From: Mesorhizobium terrae
Lineage (GTDB): Bacteria > Pseudomonadota > Alphaproteobacteria > Rhizobiales > Rhizobiaceae
Reading direction: 5' to 3'
DNA: 64,000 bases
Assembly (NCBI RefSeq): GCF_008727715.1
Contig: NZ_CP044218.1
Coordinates: forward strand, 806,001 to 870,000
Below, piece after piece: positions 7,479 through 15,824 of the stretch. A program made the translations under genes and the position numbers. The notes under the pieces were generated by a model. The model saw only the letters and a program-made list of their open reading frames with translations, was not told the DNA's origin and ran no database searches. Numbering within the stretch: position 1 is the stretch's first letter; each line of letters begins with the position of its first letter.

Positions 7479-8441
7479 TCAAGCTGCGATGCCCGCCTCA
7501 GCATCGCCTGCCACGCCATTGTTGAAGGCGAGCAGGAAATTGGCGGCTTTCGAGGCGAGGCTGGCCGCGCGAAAAATCGCGCGATTGTCCTCGCGCAACG
7601 CCGTGAGCCACGAGCCGATATAGTCGGAGTGGCGCACCGTCGGCGCGATGCCGAGCGCCGAGCAGACGAAGGCCGCAGCCATCTCGGCTATCAGTTCTTC
7701 ACGGGCATAGGTTTTGGAGCCGAATGCCCCGGTGAGATCACGGGCCAGACGCGTCGGATGCCCGGTCCAGTGACCGAGTTCATGAAAACAGGTTCGGTAG
7801 TAGTTGATCTGCTCGAAAAATGCGGGCTGCGGTGGCACCTGGATGCAATCGTTGGCGGGCATGTAGAAAGCGCTGTCACCGCCGATGCGGATATCCGCGC
7901 CGGTAGCCCGCATCAGGGCCTCGGCGTGCGGGATGATTTCCCGCTCGGGCAGCGGCTCGGTTACGCTCGTGACATGCTCGGGCAAGCCGTCGCACTGCGC
8001 GACATTGAAGACGGTGAACCGCTTCAGATAGGGGATTGCCTGCGGCTCGGTGTCTTGGGCCTCGGCGCGTTCCTTCTCATCCTTCGGAACGAACCGATCC
8101 GCGTGCACGATGGTCGTGCCGTGCTCGCCCTTCCTGACTGAACCACCAAGCGAAAGTGCCTGCCGGAAGGTCAGCCAGTTCTGGCTTGGATAAGCGTGTT
8201 CGATCACCGCGCCCCACAGGATGAGGATGTTGATCCCGGAATAGCCGCGTCCGGTGGCGGCATTCTTCGGCAGACCAATGGCCGCCTTCGCCCTGCCCCA
8301 AGGCTTGACCCAAGGCACGCAGCCCCGTTCGAGATCGGCGATGATGCGGTCCGTGATTTCTGAATAGAGGCTGGCCTGCGGTTGCTGGTTGCCTTTTGCA
8401 CCACCCCCGCCTCGGGCTGAACGCTTGCCGGTCCTGCGCAT
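7479..8441 (-). CDS. ardC: ArdC-like antirestriction protein (ssDNA-binding plus zincin domain)
   Basis: A protein of 320 residues. The N-terminal domain (about residues 22-150, with YSEITDRIIADLERGCVPWV and NAATGRGYSGINILILW) is the ArdC ssDNA-binding type. The C-terminal domain has the zinc metallopeptidase motif HELGHWTGH followed by REELIAEMAAAFVC, which supplies the downstream acidic ligand. ArdC proteins coat or protect incoming single-stranded DNA during conjugation against restriction. It is the last backbone gene before the metabolic cargo and the first of a minus-strand group ardC-DUF2958-parB-like. Confidence 0.85.
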   Translation of the reverse strand: MRRTGKRSARGGGGAKGNQQPQASLYSEITDRIIADLERGCVPWVKPWGRAKAAIGLPKNAATGRGYSGINILILWGAVIEHAYPSQNWLTFRQALSLGGSVRKGEHGTTIVHADRFVPKDEKERAEAQDTEPQAIPYLKRFTVFNVAQCDGLPEHVTSVTEPLPEREIIPHAEALMRATGADIRIGGDSAFYMPANDCIQVPPQPAFFEQINYYRTCFHELGHWTGHPTRLARDLTGAFGSKTYAREELIAEMAAAFVCSALGIAPTVRHSDYIGSWLTALREDNRAIFRAASLASKAANFLLAFNNGVAGDAEAGIAA

Positions 8442-8865
8442 GATCTGATCTCCGCTCGCAATCTCGCTGCGCCCTCCCCCGGAAGCGGGGTGGGCGGCGA
8501 AAACGACCGGAAAGGCCCGCCGTCAGAGGTGGCAGGCATCCGAAGGACCGGAACGAAGTGGAGGACCCGAAGCAGCAAGCGAAGGGTTGCGGGCTGCCGC
8601 GGCGGGGCTAGAAGGGAGAGCCGCCCACCCCGCGCCACCGGGAGCCCAAACAAAGCAACTTCGCCACCCGGAAAGGGTGGCGGCCGCTGCAACTGTCTAC
8701 GCCGAGGGGACGAAGTCGCCGGAGACGATCAACCTAAACCGGGACCATCTTGCTGCAAGGACGATACTGGACGGTCAGGCAAAGCTAAGTTTGGGTGAAG
8801 CGGAGGACACCACGATTTGACATTGTCGCCCACGCAATGCACGCATAACGAGAACACCAACGTCG
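8442..8865. other. Non-coding junction between ICE backbone and cargo
   Basis: About 420 bases without a gene. A perfect hairpin CGCCACCC-GGAAA-GGGTGGCG lies at 8662-8682, and a looser GC-rich inverted repeat around 8470-8500 just upstream of ardC. I see no transposase, tRNA or long direct repeat that would mark how the cargo entered. Base composition loses its extreme GC bias near 8820, close to the end of the exporter gene. Confidence 0.45.
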
Positions 8866-9750
8866 TCAATTCGAGAGATAGGAATTCGCGGGCTTTCGAT
8901 CGGCGCTGAGCAGGAAAGCCAGAACCGAGACGAATATGATCAACCCACCGAGTATGGTGGATTGTGCCGGCACCTCATGGAAAGCAAGCCAGACCCAGAT
9001 CGGTGCGATCGGGGTCTCGACGGCACCGATAAGCGCGGCGTCGCGCGCCGGCAGATAGCGCAAGCTCAGTCCGAAAGTAAGAAATCCGAGCGTCATCTGC
9101 ACAAGCCCGAATGAAGCCAGCCAAGCCAGGTCCTTCGACGCGACGGCCAGCGGGCTTGAGAACGGCAACACAGCCACCGCGCACAATATGTTGGAAAGGA
9201 TCAAAGTCTCGGCCACGGGGAATTGGTCGTTTCCGCGCATGGCTATGGCCATGAGTGCCATCAGCAGGGTCATGATTAACGCGAGAACATCACCCGTAAA
9301 ACCACCTCCCGAGAGCGCCGACGCACCCACCGTCAAAACGGCGCCCGCTATGGCTGCGACGCCGGCTATAAGCGCAACCGACGGCGGCCTGTCGCCGAGC
9401 AAAGCCCAGGAGAGGGCCGCAACGATCAGCGGCGCCCCGGCATGAATGACCGCGACATTGGCGACCGTCGTGTTCCGCAACGCGAATATGAACGCGACCA
9501 TTGCCGTCGACGACATGCCTGCAACCAGCCATGCCGCGGGCGTGAGCCTTCCGACAATGCCGCTCAGTGACTCTCGAAGCACCAGCGTCAAGAACATCAG
9601 CACAAAAAGGGCACTGAAGGTGCTGCGCCAAAACAGCAGCGTCCAGCTGTCGACAGCGATCAAGCGCGAGAACAATCCTCCCGTGCTCCAGAAAACCGCC
9701 GCAAGGACGGCCAGGGCCACACCTGCGTTTCGATTGCTGATGGAGAACAT
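8866..9750 (-). CDS. EamA/DMT-family exporter
   Basis: A protein of 294 residues made of about ten hydrophobic helices, beginning MFSISNRNAGVALAVLAAVF, with two EamA repeats (WSTGGLFSRLIAV early in the first, IGAVETPIAPIWVWLAF in the second). Members export amino acids and other small metabolites across the inner membrane. The ATG lies 2 bases after the alanine racemase stop codon, so the two are co-translated. Pairing with a racemase suggests export of an amino-acid-like compound. The substrate cannot be read from sequence. Confidence 0.8.
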   Translation of the reverse strand: MFSISNRNAGVALAVLAAVFWSTGGLFSRLIAVDSWTLLFWRSTFSALFVLMFLTLVLRESLSGIVGRLTPAAWLVAGMSSTAMVAFIFALRNTTVANVAVIHAGAPLIVAALSWALLGDRPPSVALIAGVAAIAGAVLTVGASALSGGGFTGDVLALIMTLLMALMAIAMRGNDQFPVAETLILSNILCAVAVLPFSSPLAVASKDLAWLASFGLVQMTLGFLTFGLSLRYLPARDAALIGAVETPIAPIWVWLAFHEVPAQSTILGGLIIFVSVLAFLLSADRKPANSYLSN

Positions 9751-9752
9751 GC

Positions 9753-10967
9753 CTAGACGCCACCAAGCGCTACGCGGTCGCCGGTTGAATGGTAAAAGCC
9801 CAGCGTTTCCGGCGCCGGATGCCGCTGGCGCCATACGATCAATTCGGCTTCCTCGCTGCCGTCTTGCCGATGGCGCTTCAGACACCCAGAACCCAGACGC
9901 ATCACGATCTCCTGAGCATTGACGCCGATCTCGGCGGCAAGGTCGCCGACGTCAAATTCGTCATGCAGGAACTGCGCCCAGGTGCCGGGACCACAGAGTT
10001 CAGGCGGCACGTCCGTCACGTCGACCGTGACGTATTCCATCGATATGCACCCCACCACGGGAGCGGAATGCGCGCCGAGGCGGACAGAGATCCTGCCCGC
10101 GCACGCCCAAGGCAGCCCCTGGGCATAGCCGATGCCGACGATGGCGATCCGGCTGTTGCGGCGGGCGCGGAATGTCGCTCCATAACCTACGGCTTCATGT
10201 GCGGAAACCTCGCGAACGGCAAGGACGCGGGCACGCAGGCTAAGGACGGGACACAGCGGATTGGGACGGATACCGGCATTGTTGAGCCCGAACAGCGCTG
10301 ACCCAATGCGGGCAAGATTGAAGTGGAACGAAGTGTCGAGCCACGCGCCGGCGGAAGCCACCAGGCTGCTGGCCATGGGTCGGATCGATGCGCGCAAAGA
10401 TTCAAATCGCAGCTTCTGGACTTCATTCATCGCGTCCGATGAATGGTCGCTGCAGGCCAGATGACTGACCAGGATTCGGGGCGGGTGCCTGAAAAACCAT
10501 TCCTTGTTGGAAAAATCCGAAACCTCCGACGAGGATAGGCCGAGGCGCGAGAAGCCTGTGTCGACATTGAGCAGGTACGGATCGGTCGCCGCTGTCCGGA
10601 AATGGAAATCCAACTCCTCTGGCGTGTTGATTACCGGCTGGATGTCTTCCAGCCGGTAAATTCGCCTAAAGCGGACATAGTCGTCATGGAAGACCGCGAT
10701 CCTGGCGAAAGGGCAGACGGCGCGCAGTCTCAATGCTTCTTCCAGATTGGCAACGAAGAAGGACGTGCAGCCCACGTCCCACAGCGTTCGGGCAAGTGGT
10801 TCCAGGCCGAGTCCGTAAGCATCACTTTTGACGACCGCGGCAGTGGTGACATCGCGGCCGAGAATACCGGTCATCGTGATGTAGTTGGCGCGCACCGCAT
10901 CCAGATCGACCTCCAGGACCGCGCTGTCCAATGGCAGATATCGCGCAACGTTAGCGACCTGGTTCAT
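9753..10967 (-). CDS. alr: Alanine racemase family protein
   Basis: A protein of 404 residues. The PLP lysine is Lys47 in TAAVVKSDAYGLG, followed by the TIM-barrel and a C-terminal beta domain with GYGATFRARR, VGIGYAQGLP and CISMEYVTVDVTDVP. These match alanine racemase, although Asp is replaced by Gln in the usual GYADG motif and by Glu in the usual CISMD. Alr interconverts L- and D-alanine. In this cargo, beside phosphonate genes and an exporter, it may act on another amino acid. The start is chosen for the GGAGAGCAAGGA site upstream. It is transcribed away from the dehydrogenase gene, sharing a 227-base intergenic region. Confidence 0.8.
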   Translation of the reverse strand: MNQVANVARYLPLDSAVLEVDLDAVRANYITMTGILGRDVTTAAVVKSDAYGLGLEPLARTLWDVGCTSFFVANLEEALRLRAVCPFARIAVFHDDYVRFRRIYRLEDIQPVINTPEELDFHFRTAATDPYLLNVDTGFSRLGLSSSEVSDFSNKEWFFRHPPRILVSHLACSDHSSDAMNEVQKLRFESLRASIRPMASSLVASAGAWLDTSFHFNLARIGSALFGLNNAGIRPNPLCPVLSLRARVLAVREVSAHEAVGYGATFRARRNSRIAIVGIGYAQGLPWACAGRISVRLGAHSAPVVGCISMEYVTVDVTDVPPELCGPGTWAQFLHDEFDVGDLAAEIGVNAQEIVMRLGSGCLKRHRQDGSEEAELIVWRQRHPAPETLGFYHSTGDRVALGGV

Positions 10968-11194
10968 TCCTTGCTCTCCACCTTGCCGCCCCATTTTGGC
11001 GATGCGCCGACAGATGGTGGCGAAGTTATCGAGCGTGGATGACAAGCATCTTTCAGATGAGTGACAGCCATCGGATTTTAAGATGTATCGATCTCAAAGG
11101 TGAGAGGTATGTACCGTCCTAAAAGGTGCTGTCACAAACGGCTGCCATTGTCCGGAGCGTTGAACCAACCATTAACTCAGACGCGAGGCGCAAA

Positions 11195-12367
11195 ATGGCT
11201 CTCGAAACGGGCGATCATCCTACCAGGATTTTGATACTCGGCTGCGGCGTGCTCGGCGGCGGCGTTCTTGATTTTCTGAGCCAGAGCGGCTGCGGCTACG
11301 ACATCCACATAGCGGCACGCGATAACCAGAAAGTATCGCTGCGCGCGAACCTGGCGCGCTACACGGCGGCCAATCTCGGCCACCACGCCAGCATCCAGGT
11401 CGCCGCCGTCGACCTGATGAATGTCGACGAGACGGCCGCCTATCTCACCGCGCTTCGGCCGGACATCATCTTCAACGCAACGACGCTGCATTCATGGTGG
11501 GTAATCACCCAGCTGCCGCAAGCCGCCTTCCAGCGCCTGGACCAGGCGCGCGGCGGCGTCTGGGCAGCCATGCATCTGGTTCTGGTGCGCCGCCTGATGC
11601 AGGCCGTCCGCCTGGCCGGCCTGCAGGCCAAGGTCGTCAACGCGTCCTATCCCGACGTGACCAATGCGGCGCTCGCAGCCGAAAACGCCGCCCCCTTGAT
11701 CGGCATCGGCAACATCGCCAATGCCGTTCCGGGGATCCAGCTGGCGGCGGCCCATCTTCTCGGCTGCGACGTCAGGCGCATCGCCGTGCGTTTCTTTGCG
11801 CATCACTTCCTGAGCTACCGGATGCCGAGCTCAGGCGGGACGGACGGTGCACCCTACCATCTGAGTTTCTACCTCGACGGCGAGGTCCTGCCGACCGAGG
11901 CAATCGATCACGACGCGGTGTTTGCCACCGTCGCCGGGCGCTTCCGCCGCGTCAAGGGTCTGGCCGGGCAATCGGTGACCGCCTCCTCGGCGACGGCCGT
12001 GCTGCGGTCGCTAGCCGACGGCGTTGACCGCGTCGTTCATGCGCCAGGGCCCCTGGGTCTAGTCGGCGGCTATCCCGTCAGGATTTCACCAGACGGAATA
12101 TCCATCGACCTGCCGGAGGGATTGTCGATCGGCGAAGCTGTCGCCATCAACCGCGCCTGCCAGAAATTCGACGGTATCGAGTCCGTCGACGCGGATGGCA
12201 CCATCCGTTTCACGACGGATTCCGCCGCGATCATCCGCGAAGAAATCGGCTTCGACTGCCCAGCTGTGCGTCTCGCGGATTGCGAGGAGATCGCGAATGA
12301 ACTTGCGGCAAGGTTTGCTGAATATCGGCACGCACAACTGGCGAAGTCGGATCTGAGTGCCGCCTGA
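11195..12367 (+). CDS. Saccharopine dehydrogenase-like NAD(P)-dependent oxidoreductase
   Basis: A protein of 390 residues with an N-terminal Rossmann motif RILILGCGVLGGGVLDFL and a saccharopine-dehydrogenase/opine-type layout (NVDETAAYLTALRPDIIFNATT, then VVNASYPDVTNAAL). This superfamily joins or splits amino acids and keto acids, or reduces related compounds. I cannot assign a substrate. The ATG at 11195 is preferred because the Rossmann fold follows it closely; an upstream GTG at 11126 is possible. It is divergent from alr, and its 3' end overlaps the antisense C45 gene by 137 bases. It is plausibly part of the amino-acid branch of the cargo. Confidence 0.65.
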   Translation: MALETGDHPTRILILGCGVLGGGVLDFLSQSGCGYDIHIAARDNQKVSLRANLARYTAANLGHHASIQVAAVDLMNVDETAAYLTALRPDIIFNATTLHSWWVITQLPQAAFQRLDQARGGVWAAMHLVLVRRLMQAVRLAGLQAKVVNASYPDVTNAALAAENAAPLIGIGNIANAVPGIQLAAAHLLGCDVRRIAVRFFAHHFLSYRMPSSGGTDGAPYHLSFYLDGEVLPTEAIDHDAVFATVAGRFRRVKGLAGQSVTASSATAVLRSLADGVDRVVHAPGPLGLVGGYPVRISPDGISIDLPEGLSIGEAVAINRACQKFDGIESVDADGTIRFTTDSAAIIREEIGFDCPAVRLADCEEIANELAARFAEYRHAQLAKSDLSAA

Positions 12368-13415
12368 CCGAGACGCGGTCGCGAGCCGGAAGGCCGTGCG
12401 CAACGAACGCGCCCGCGCAGGGAAGACCGAGGCAGACATGGATCACCCCTGCCGTGGGATCGCACACGATCGAACACGCGGTCTCGGTCGCTTCCTCGCG
12501 CGAGAAGCTCTTTGCAACGGCATTGGGCGCTCCGGTCCGATCGCGCAGGACGCGCTTGGCGTCGGCTACATAGCGCATGGACCCGGCTGCACCGGCAAGC
12601 GAGGCATATCGGTCATATGTCGACGGATAGATCTGCTGCAGCAGGGCACGGTTCTCGACGGCCTTCGTCTCGCTCAACAGTGCGTGGTTGGTGTGGATGA
12701 GCGGACCGGCGCCGGCAAGGGCTTTCACGCCGGCTGCCGGCGACACCTCGACCGCGGCTATCCGTCCGGAGGCATCGCCAAGCAGGTAACTTCGCCCGCC
12801 CATATGCGGCAACCGATGCAGAAGACGAAGTGCGCTCGGCACATCCGGCTCGGACAGGACCATGCGACGCACCACCTGGCTGGGCAGGCCTGCCGTCCTT
12901 GTGTCGAGCATCAGATCATTGGTCGTCAGACAGAGACCGTGGCCATTCTGGCCGAGCCAGCCCAGCGTGCCCCTGGAAGCGACGGTGGCCAATTGAAAGC
13001 CGTCCGGGTCCAAGTGCACGAAAAGCACCAGGCCGGATTTCGCGCCGTGCGGTGCATCCCAATTCTGGCCAACAACCGCGCCGCGCTCGCCCTTGAAGGC
13101 GAACGCACTGCAGCCGGTCGGCGCCGGCTCCCCGAAAAACTCGAAGCCGCTGTTGAGGAAGATATCCTCGGCCGCACAATGCGCGCCGTCGGCGATTCCC
13201 TCGATTTCGGCGGCTATGGCAGGCGCGAGCAAATTCAGGGTTCGCCAAGACGCCTCCGCCTCGCGTCGTGTCCTGACCAGGACGCGCGCTGGAACAGACC
13301 TGGCAAGCCGGTCCAGGTCAGAGACGATATCACGCTGGAAAGCGGTTCCATGCTGATGGCCGCGCTCATAGGGCGCGCCTTGCAGGACCACAACCGGAAA
13401 AGGGGCTCGCGCCAT
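12231..13415 (-). CDS. C45 family autoproteolytic acyltransferase/hydrolase
   Basis: A protein of 394 residues of the acyl-CoA:6-aminopenicillanate acyltransferase (peptidase C45, Ntn-hydrolase) family. The self-cleavage and nucleophile motif is TGCSAFAF with Cys102, followed by VVGQNWDAP and GLCLTTNDLM. Members cleave or form amide bonds on amino-acid conjugates. It is the last gene of the operon SBP-permease-permease-C45, starting 6 bases after the permease stop, so its likely job is to hydrolyse an imported N-acyl or peptide-like compound. Its last 45 codons run antisense into the dehydrogenase gene, and that tail does not look conserved. Confidence 0.75.
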   Translation of the reverse strand: MARAPFPVVVLQGAPYERGHQHGTAFQRDIVSDLDRLARSVPARVLVRTRREAEASWRTLNLLAPAIAAEIEGIADGAHCAAEDIFLNSGFEFFGEPAPTGCSAFAFKGERGAVVGQNWDAPHGAKSGLVLFVHLDPDGFQLATVASRGTLGWLGQNGHGLCLTTNDLMLDTRTAGLPSQVVRRMVLSEPDVPSALRLLHRLPHMGGRSYLLGDASGRIAAVEVSPAAGVKALAGAGPLIHTNHALLSETKAVENRALLQQIYPSTYDRYASLAGAAGSMRYVADAKRVLRDRTGAPNAVAKSFSREEATETACSIVCDPTAGVIHVCLGLPCAGAFVAHGLPARDRVSVRRHSDPTSPVVRADIQQTLPQVHSRSPRNPRDAQLGSRSRFLRG

Positions 13416-13421
13416 TGGCCC

Positions 13422-14144
13422 TCACCTGGCCAGAGGCGCCAGGCGCGCCCGCCGCCTGGGCGCTCGCAAGCGCTGCGGTTGCGGGCAGCGATGGTTGTTC
13501 GTCCGCCGCTCGATCGCGCGTGCGAGCAGCGAAGCCGGCCAGCCGAGCGCAAGGTAGAAAAGGCCTGCGAGCAGGAAGACATGCAGCGGCATGAAGCTCT
13601 CGGACATGATCGCCCGGGAGGTCAATGTCAGCTCGTTGACGCCGATCAGGGCGCAGACGGAGCTGTCCTTGAGCACGCAGATCAAGGCAACGATCAGTGG
13701 TCCGGACATATGGCGCACGGCCTGGGGAATGACGACCAGCCGCAGGCTGAGGAGACGAGACAGTCCAACGGCGCGCGCGGCTTCCCATTGACCCTGCTCC
13801 ACGGCCTGCATGCCGGCGCGCAGCACCTCGGCCAGATAGGCGCCGTGCACAAGGACAAGGCCGAGCGTGCCCGCCAGGAAAGGCGACAGCGTCAAGCCGA
13901 AGCCGGGCAGGACGAAGTAAAGCACGTAGAGAACGATCAGCAGCGGTATGGCGCGCAAGACCCAGACATACGAGTTGACGAGACCGCGCAGTCTCGCGCT
14001 GCGCGACGTCCTCAGGGCTTCCAGGCCAAGGCCGACCAGGGACGCGCCGCAAAAGCCTGCCGCGGTCAACAGCAGCGTGAGCGACGCAGCCTCGAAAAGG
14101 CGCGGGCCCCAGTCCGCAAGATACAAGGCAATGCCTTCCATCAT
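13422..14144 (-). CDS. Amino-acid ABC transporter permease (HisM/GlnP type)
   Basis: A protein of 240 residues with five or six membrane helices and the EAA-loop sequence GQWEAARAVGLSRLLSLRLVVIPQAVR typical of polar amino-acid permeases. ATGA overlap with the upstream permease shows coupled translation. It forms the membrane channel with the gene at 14141-14782 for the binding protein at 14799-15689. No ATPase gene is present in this operon. Confidence 0.85.
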   Translation of the reverse strand: MMEGIALYLADWGPRLFEAASLTLLLTAAGFCGASLVGLGLEALRTSRSARLRGLVNSYVWVLRAIPLLIVLYVLYFVLPGFGLTLSPFLAGTLGLVLVHGAYLAEVLRAGMQAVEQGQWEAARAVGLSRLLSLRLVVIPQAVRHMSGPLIVALICVLKDSSVCALIGVNELTLTSRAIMSESFMPLHVFLLAGLFYLALGWPASLLARAIERRTNNHRCPQPQRLRAPRRRARLAPLAR

Positions 14145-14782
14145 TGGCTCGCCACCTGTTCAAAGCGCTTTGTCAGGCGGAAAAGGATGAAGGCGACGCC
14201 GAGATAGATGCATGCCGCCAGCCCATAGATCAGTCCCGTCTCGAACGTGCGGTTCACCAACGCGCGCGCCTGGAACATGAGCTCCGGCGCAGCGATTGCC
14301 GCGGCCAGCGTCGTGTCCTTGACGAGGGCGAGCGCATAGTTGCCGAGCGGCGGCAGGCTTATTCGCCAGGAATTGGGGACGATCACCAGCCTGAAGGCCA
14401 GGAGGCGGGAAAGGCCCAGCGCAAGCGCCGGCTCGCTCTGTTTTGCCGCCACCGACCGGAATGCCGTGGCAAAAACCTCCACAAGCATCGCCGACCCTAT
14501 GATGCCCAGTCCTGCCGTGGCTGCCGGCACCGGCGGGAGCCTGATCCCGATGTGAGCCAGGCCAAAATACACCAGAAGCAGCCAGATCAGGCTGGGAATG
14601 GTGTGCAGGATCCCGGCATAGATCGCAATGAGAGTGTCGACGAGACGGGATCGGAGCAGGAAACTGGCGGAAGCCAGAGAAAAGCCGAGTGCAATCGCCA
14701 GGACCAGCGCGCCCAAGGCGATGATGACGGTGATCCTTGCACCGTCCAGCAGGATCAACAGGACAACGCCGAGGTCGATCAC
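14141..14782 (-). CDS. Amino-acid ABC transporter permease
   Basis: A protein of 213 residues with about five helices and the coupling loop SEPALALGLSRLLAFRLVIVPNSWR. It is the partner permease of the gene at 13422-14144, with which it overlaps by 4 bases, and it lies 16 bases downstream of the binding-protein gene. The start appears to be GTG. The family imports polar amino acids or opines into the cytoplasm. The ligand is unknown; a phosphono-amino acid or N-acyl amino acid would fit the neighbours. Confidence 0.85.
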   Translation of the reverse strand: MIDLGVVLLILLDGARITVIIALGALVLAIALGFSLASASFLLRSRLVDTLIAIYAGILHTIPSLIWLLLVYFGLAHIGIRLPPVPAATAGLGIIGSAMLVEVFATAFRSVAAKQSEPALALGLSRLLAFRLVIVPNSWRISLPPLGNYALALVKDTTLAAAIAAPELMFQARALVNRTFETGLIYGLAACIYLGVAFILFRLTKRFEQVASQ

Positions 14783-14798
14783 CGCTCACCCCCGCTCG

Positions 14799-15689
14799 CT
14801 ATTGCCGACAACGCGGTGCGGCCCAGTCGGCTGGTCTGTCGACGCCGGCGCGGAAATTGTCCGCCGAGGGCACGAAGTTCGTGTCGCTCAACAGGCCATA
14901 ATGCTTGCCGATCAGCCTGACCTCGCAATCCGACCACAGCAGCCTGATCTCGCGGCTCAGGTCATCGGCGAGCGCCTGATTGTTCTTGGAGAGACCAAAG
15001 ACATATTGCCGGCCGGTGCTCGTCAACAAGGGGAAGTCAGGATTGTTGTCGATGAAGGGGACCGTGTGCAGCTTCCAGTCCGGATTGCGCGAAATCGCGT
15101 AGTCGATGGCCGGCGGGTCGCCGATCATGGCGTCGATCCTACCGATGACCAGGTCACGCATTGCCGCGTCCGGCGTGTCGTAGAGCATGAGCTGCAGGCC
15201 GGGCAGCCTGCGCAGTTCAACCAGAAAGCCAAAGCCGATCATCGAGCCGACCTTCTTGTTCTCAAGATCCGCCAGGCTGTTCCAGTTCTGCCCGATCTTC
15301 TGGGTAATGCCGTTCTGGAAGTAGGCTGTGGGATCGGTCATGGTCAGCACGTCGGCCCGCTGCCGCGTCCAGGCGACGTTGCCGCCGATGATGTCAACCT
15401 GGCCGGACTGGGTCGCAGCGATCGCGCCGTACCATTCCATCGGAACCGGCCTTATCTTGAGGCCAAGCCGCGTCGCCGCCATCTGGAGGATTTCACCGTC
15501 GTAGCCCGACAGCTTGCCATCGAGCGCGACAAGACCCGGCATGTCGCCGGTAATCGCAACGCTCAGCGTTCCCGGCACGCTCAACTGGTATCGTTCCAAT
15601 GCAAGGGCGGCTTTCGAAAGCAACACGGCCATCAGCACGCAGAGCGCGATACCCAGGCAGGTTCCAGTCGCATGCCGATCGCAAACCAT
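14799..15689 (-). CDS. Family 3 amino-acid ABC transporter substrate-binding protein
   Basis: A protein of about 296 residues with a hydrophobic export signal (LGIALCVLMAVLLSKAALA) and the SBP family 3 core: GTLSVAITGDMPGLV, GYDGEILQMAATRLGL, ATQSGQVDIIGGNVAWTRQR, and IGRIDAMIGDPPAIDYAI. It binds an amino-acid-like ligand in the periplasm and delivers it to the two permeases downstream. I chose the ATG at 15689 because GGAG lies 11 bases upstream; a GTG at 15701 is also possible. A copy of the IclR-type operator motif lies 45 bases upstream of the start. Confidence 0.8.
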   Translation of the reverse strand: MVCDRHATGTCLGIALCVLMAVLLSKAALALERYQLSVPGTLSVAITGDMPGLVALDGKLSGYDGEILQMAATRLGLKIRPVPMEWYGAIAATQSGQVDIIGGNVAWTRQRADVLTMTDPTAYFQNGITQKIGQNWNSLADLENKKVGSMIGFGFLVELRRLPGLQLMLYDTPDAAMRDLVIGRIDAMIGDPPAIDYAISRNPDWKLHTVPFIDNNPDFPLLTSTGRQYVFGLSKNNQALADDLSREIRLLWSDCEVRLIGKHYGLLSDTNFVPSADNFRAGVDRPADWAAPRCRQ

Positions 15690-15733
15690 CTGCCCCAACA
15701 CTCCATACGAAAGGGGAATCCAGCCTACCGATA

Positions 15734-15745
15734 TCCATAATATGA
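15734..15745. promoter_or_regulatory. Candidate IclR operator upstream of the amino-acid ABC operon
   Basis: The sequence TCCATAATATGA repeats the CCATAAT half-site motif found twice in the iclR-pepM intergenic region. It lies between the iclR stop and the binding-protein start. It suggests the import operon and the PEP mutase operon answer to the same regulator. Confidence 0.5.
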
Positions 15746-15824
15746 GTGAACTCTAAACCTTGCCGGCTTACTTGTAAACGTGCGCGAAGCGTCACGAATT
15801 GCGACGTCGCAGGGGCTTCGGCGT

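Noticed and set aside
12357..14207. Open plus-strand frame of 616 codons opposite the C45 and permease genes
   Set aside because: Its protein is Arg/Gln/His-rich with no family features, and it is antisense to three clearly recognised genes. It is a high-GC shadow frame.
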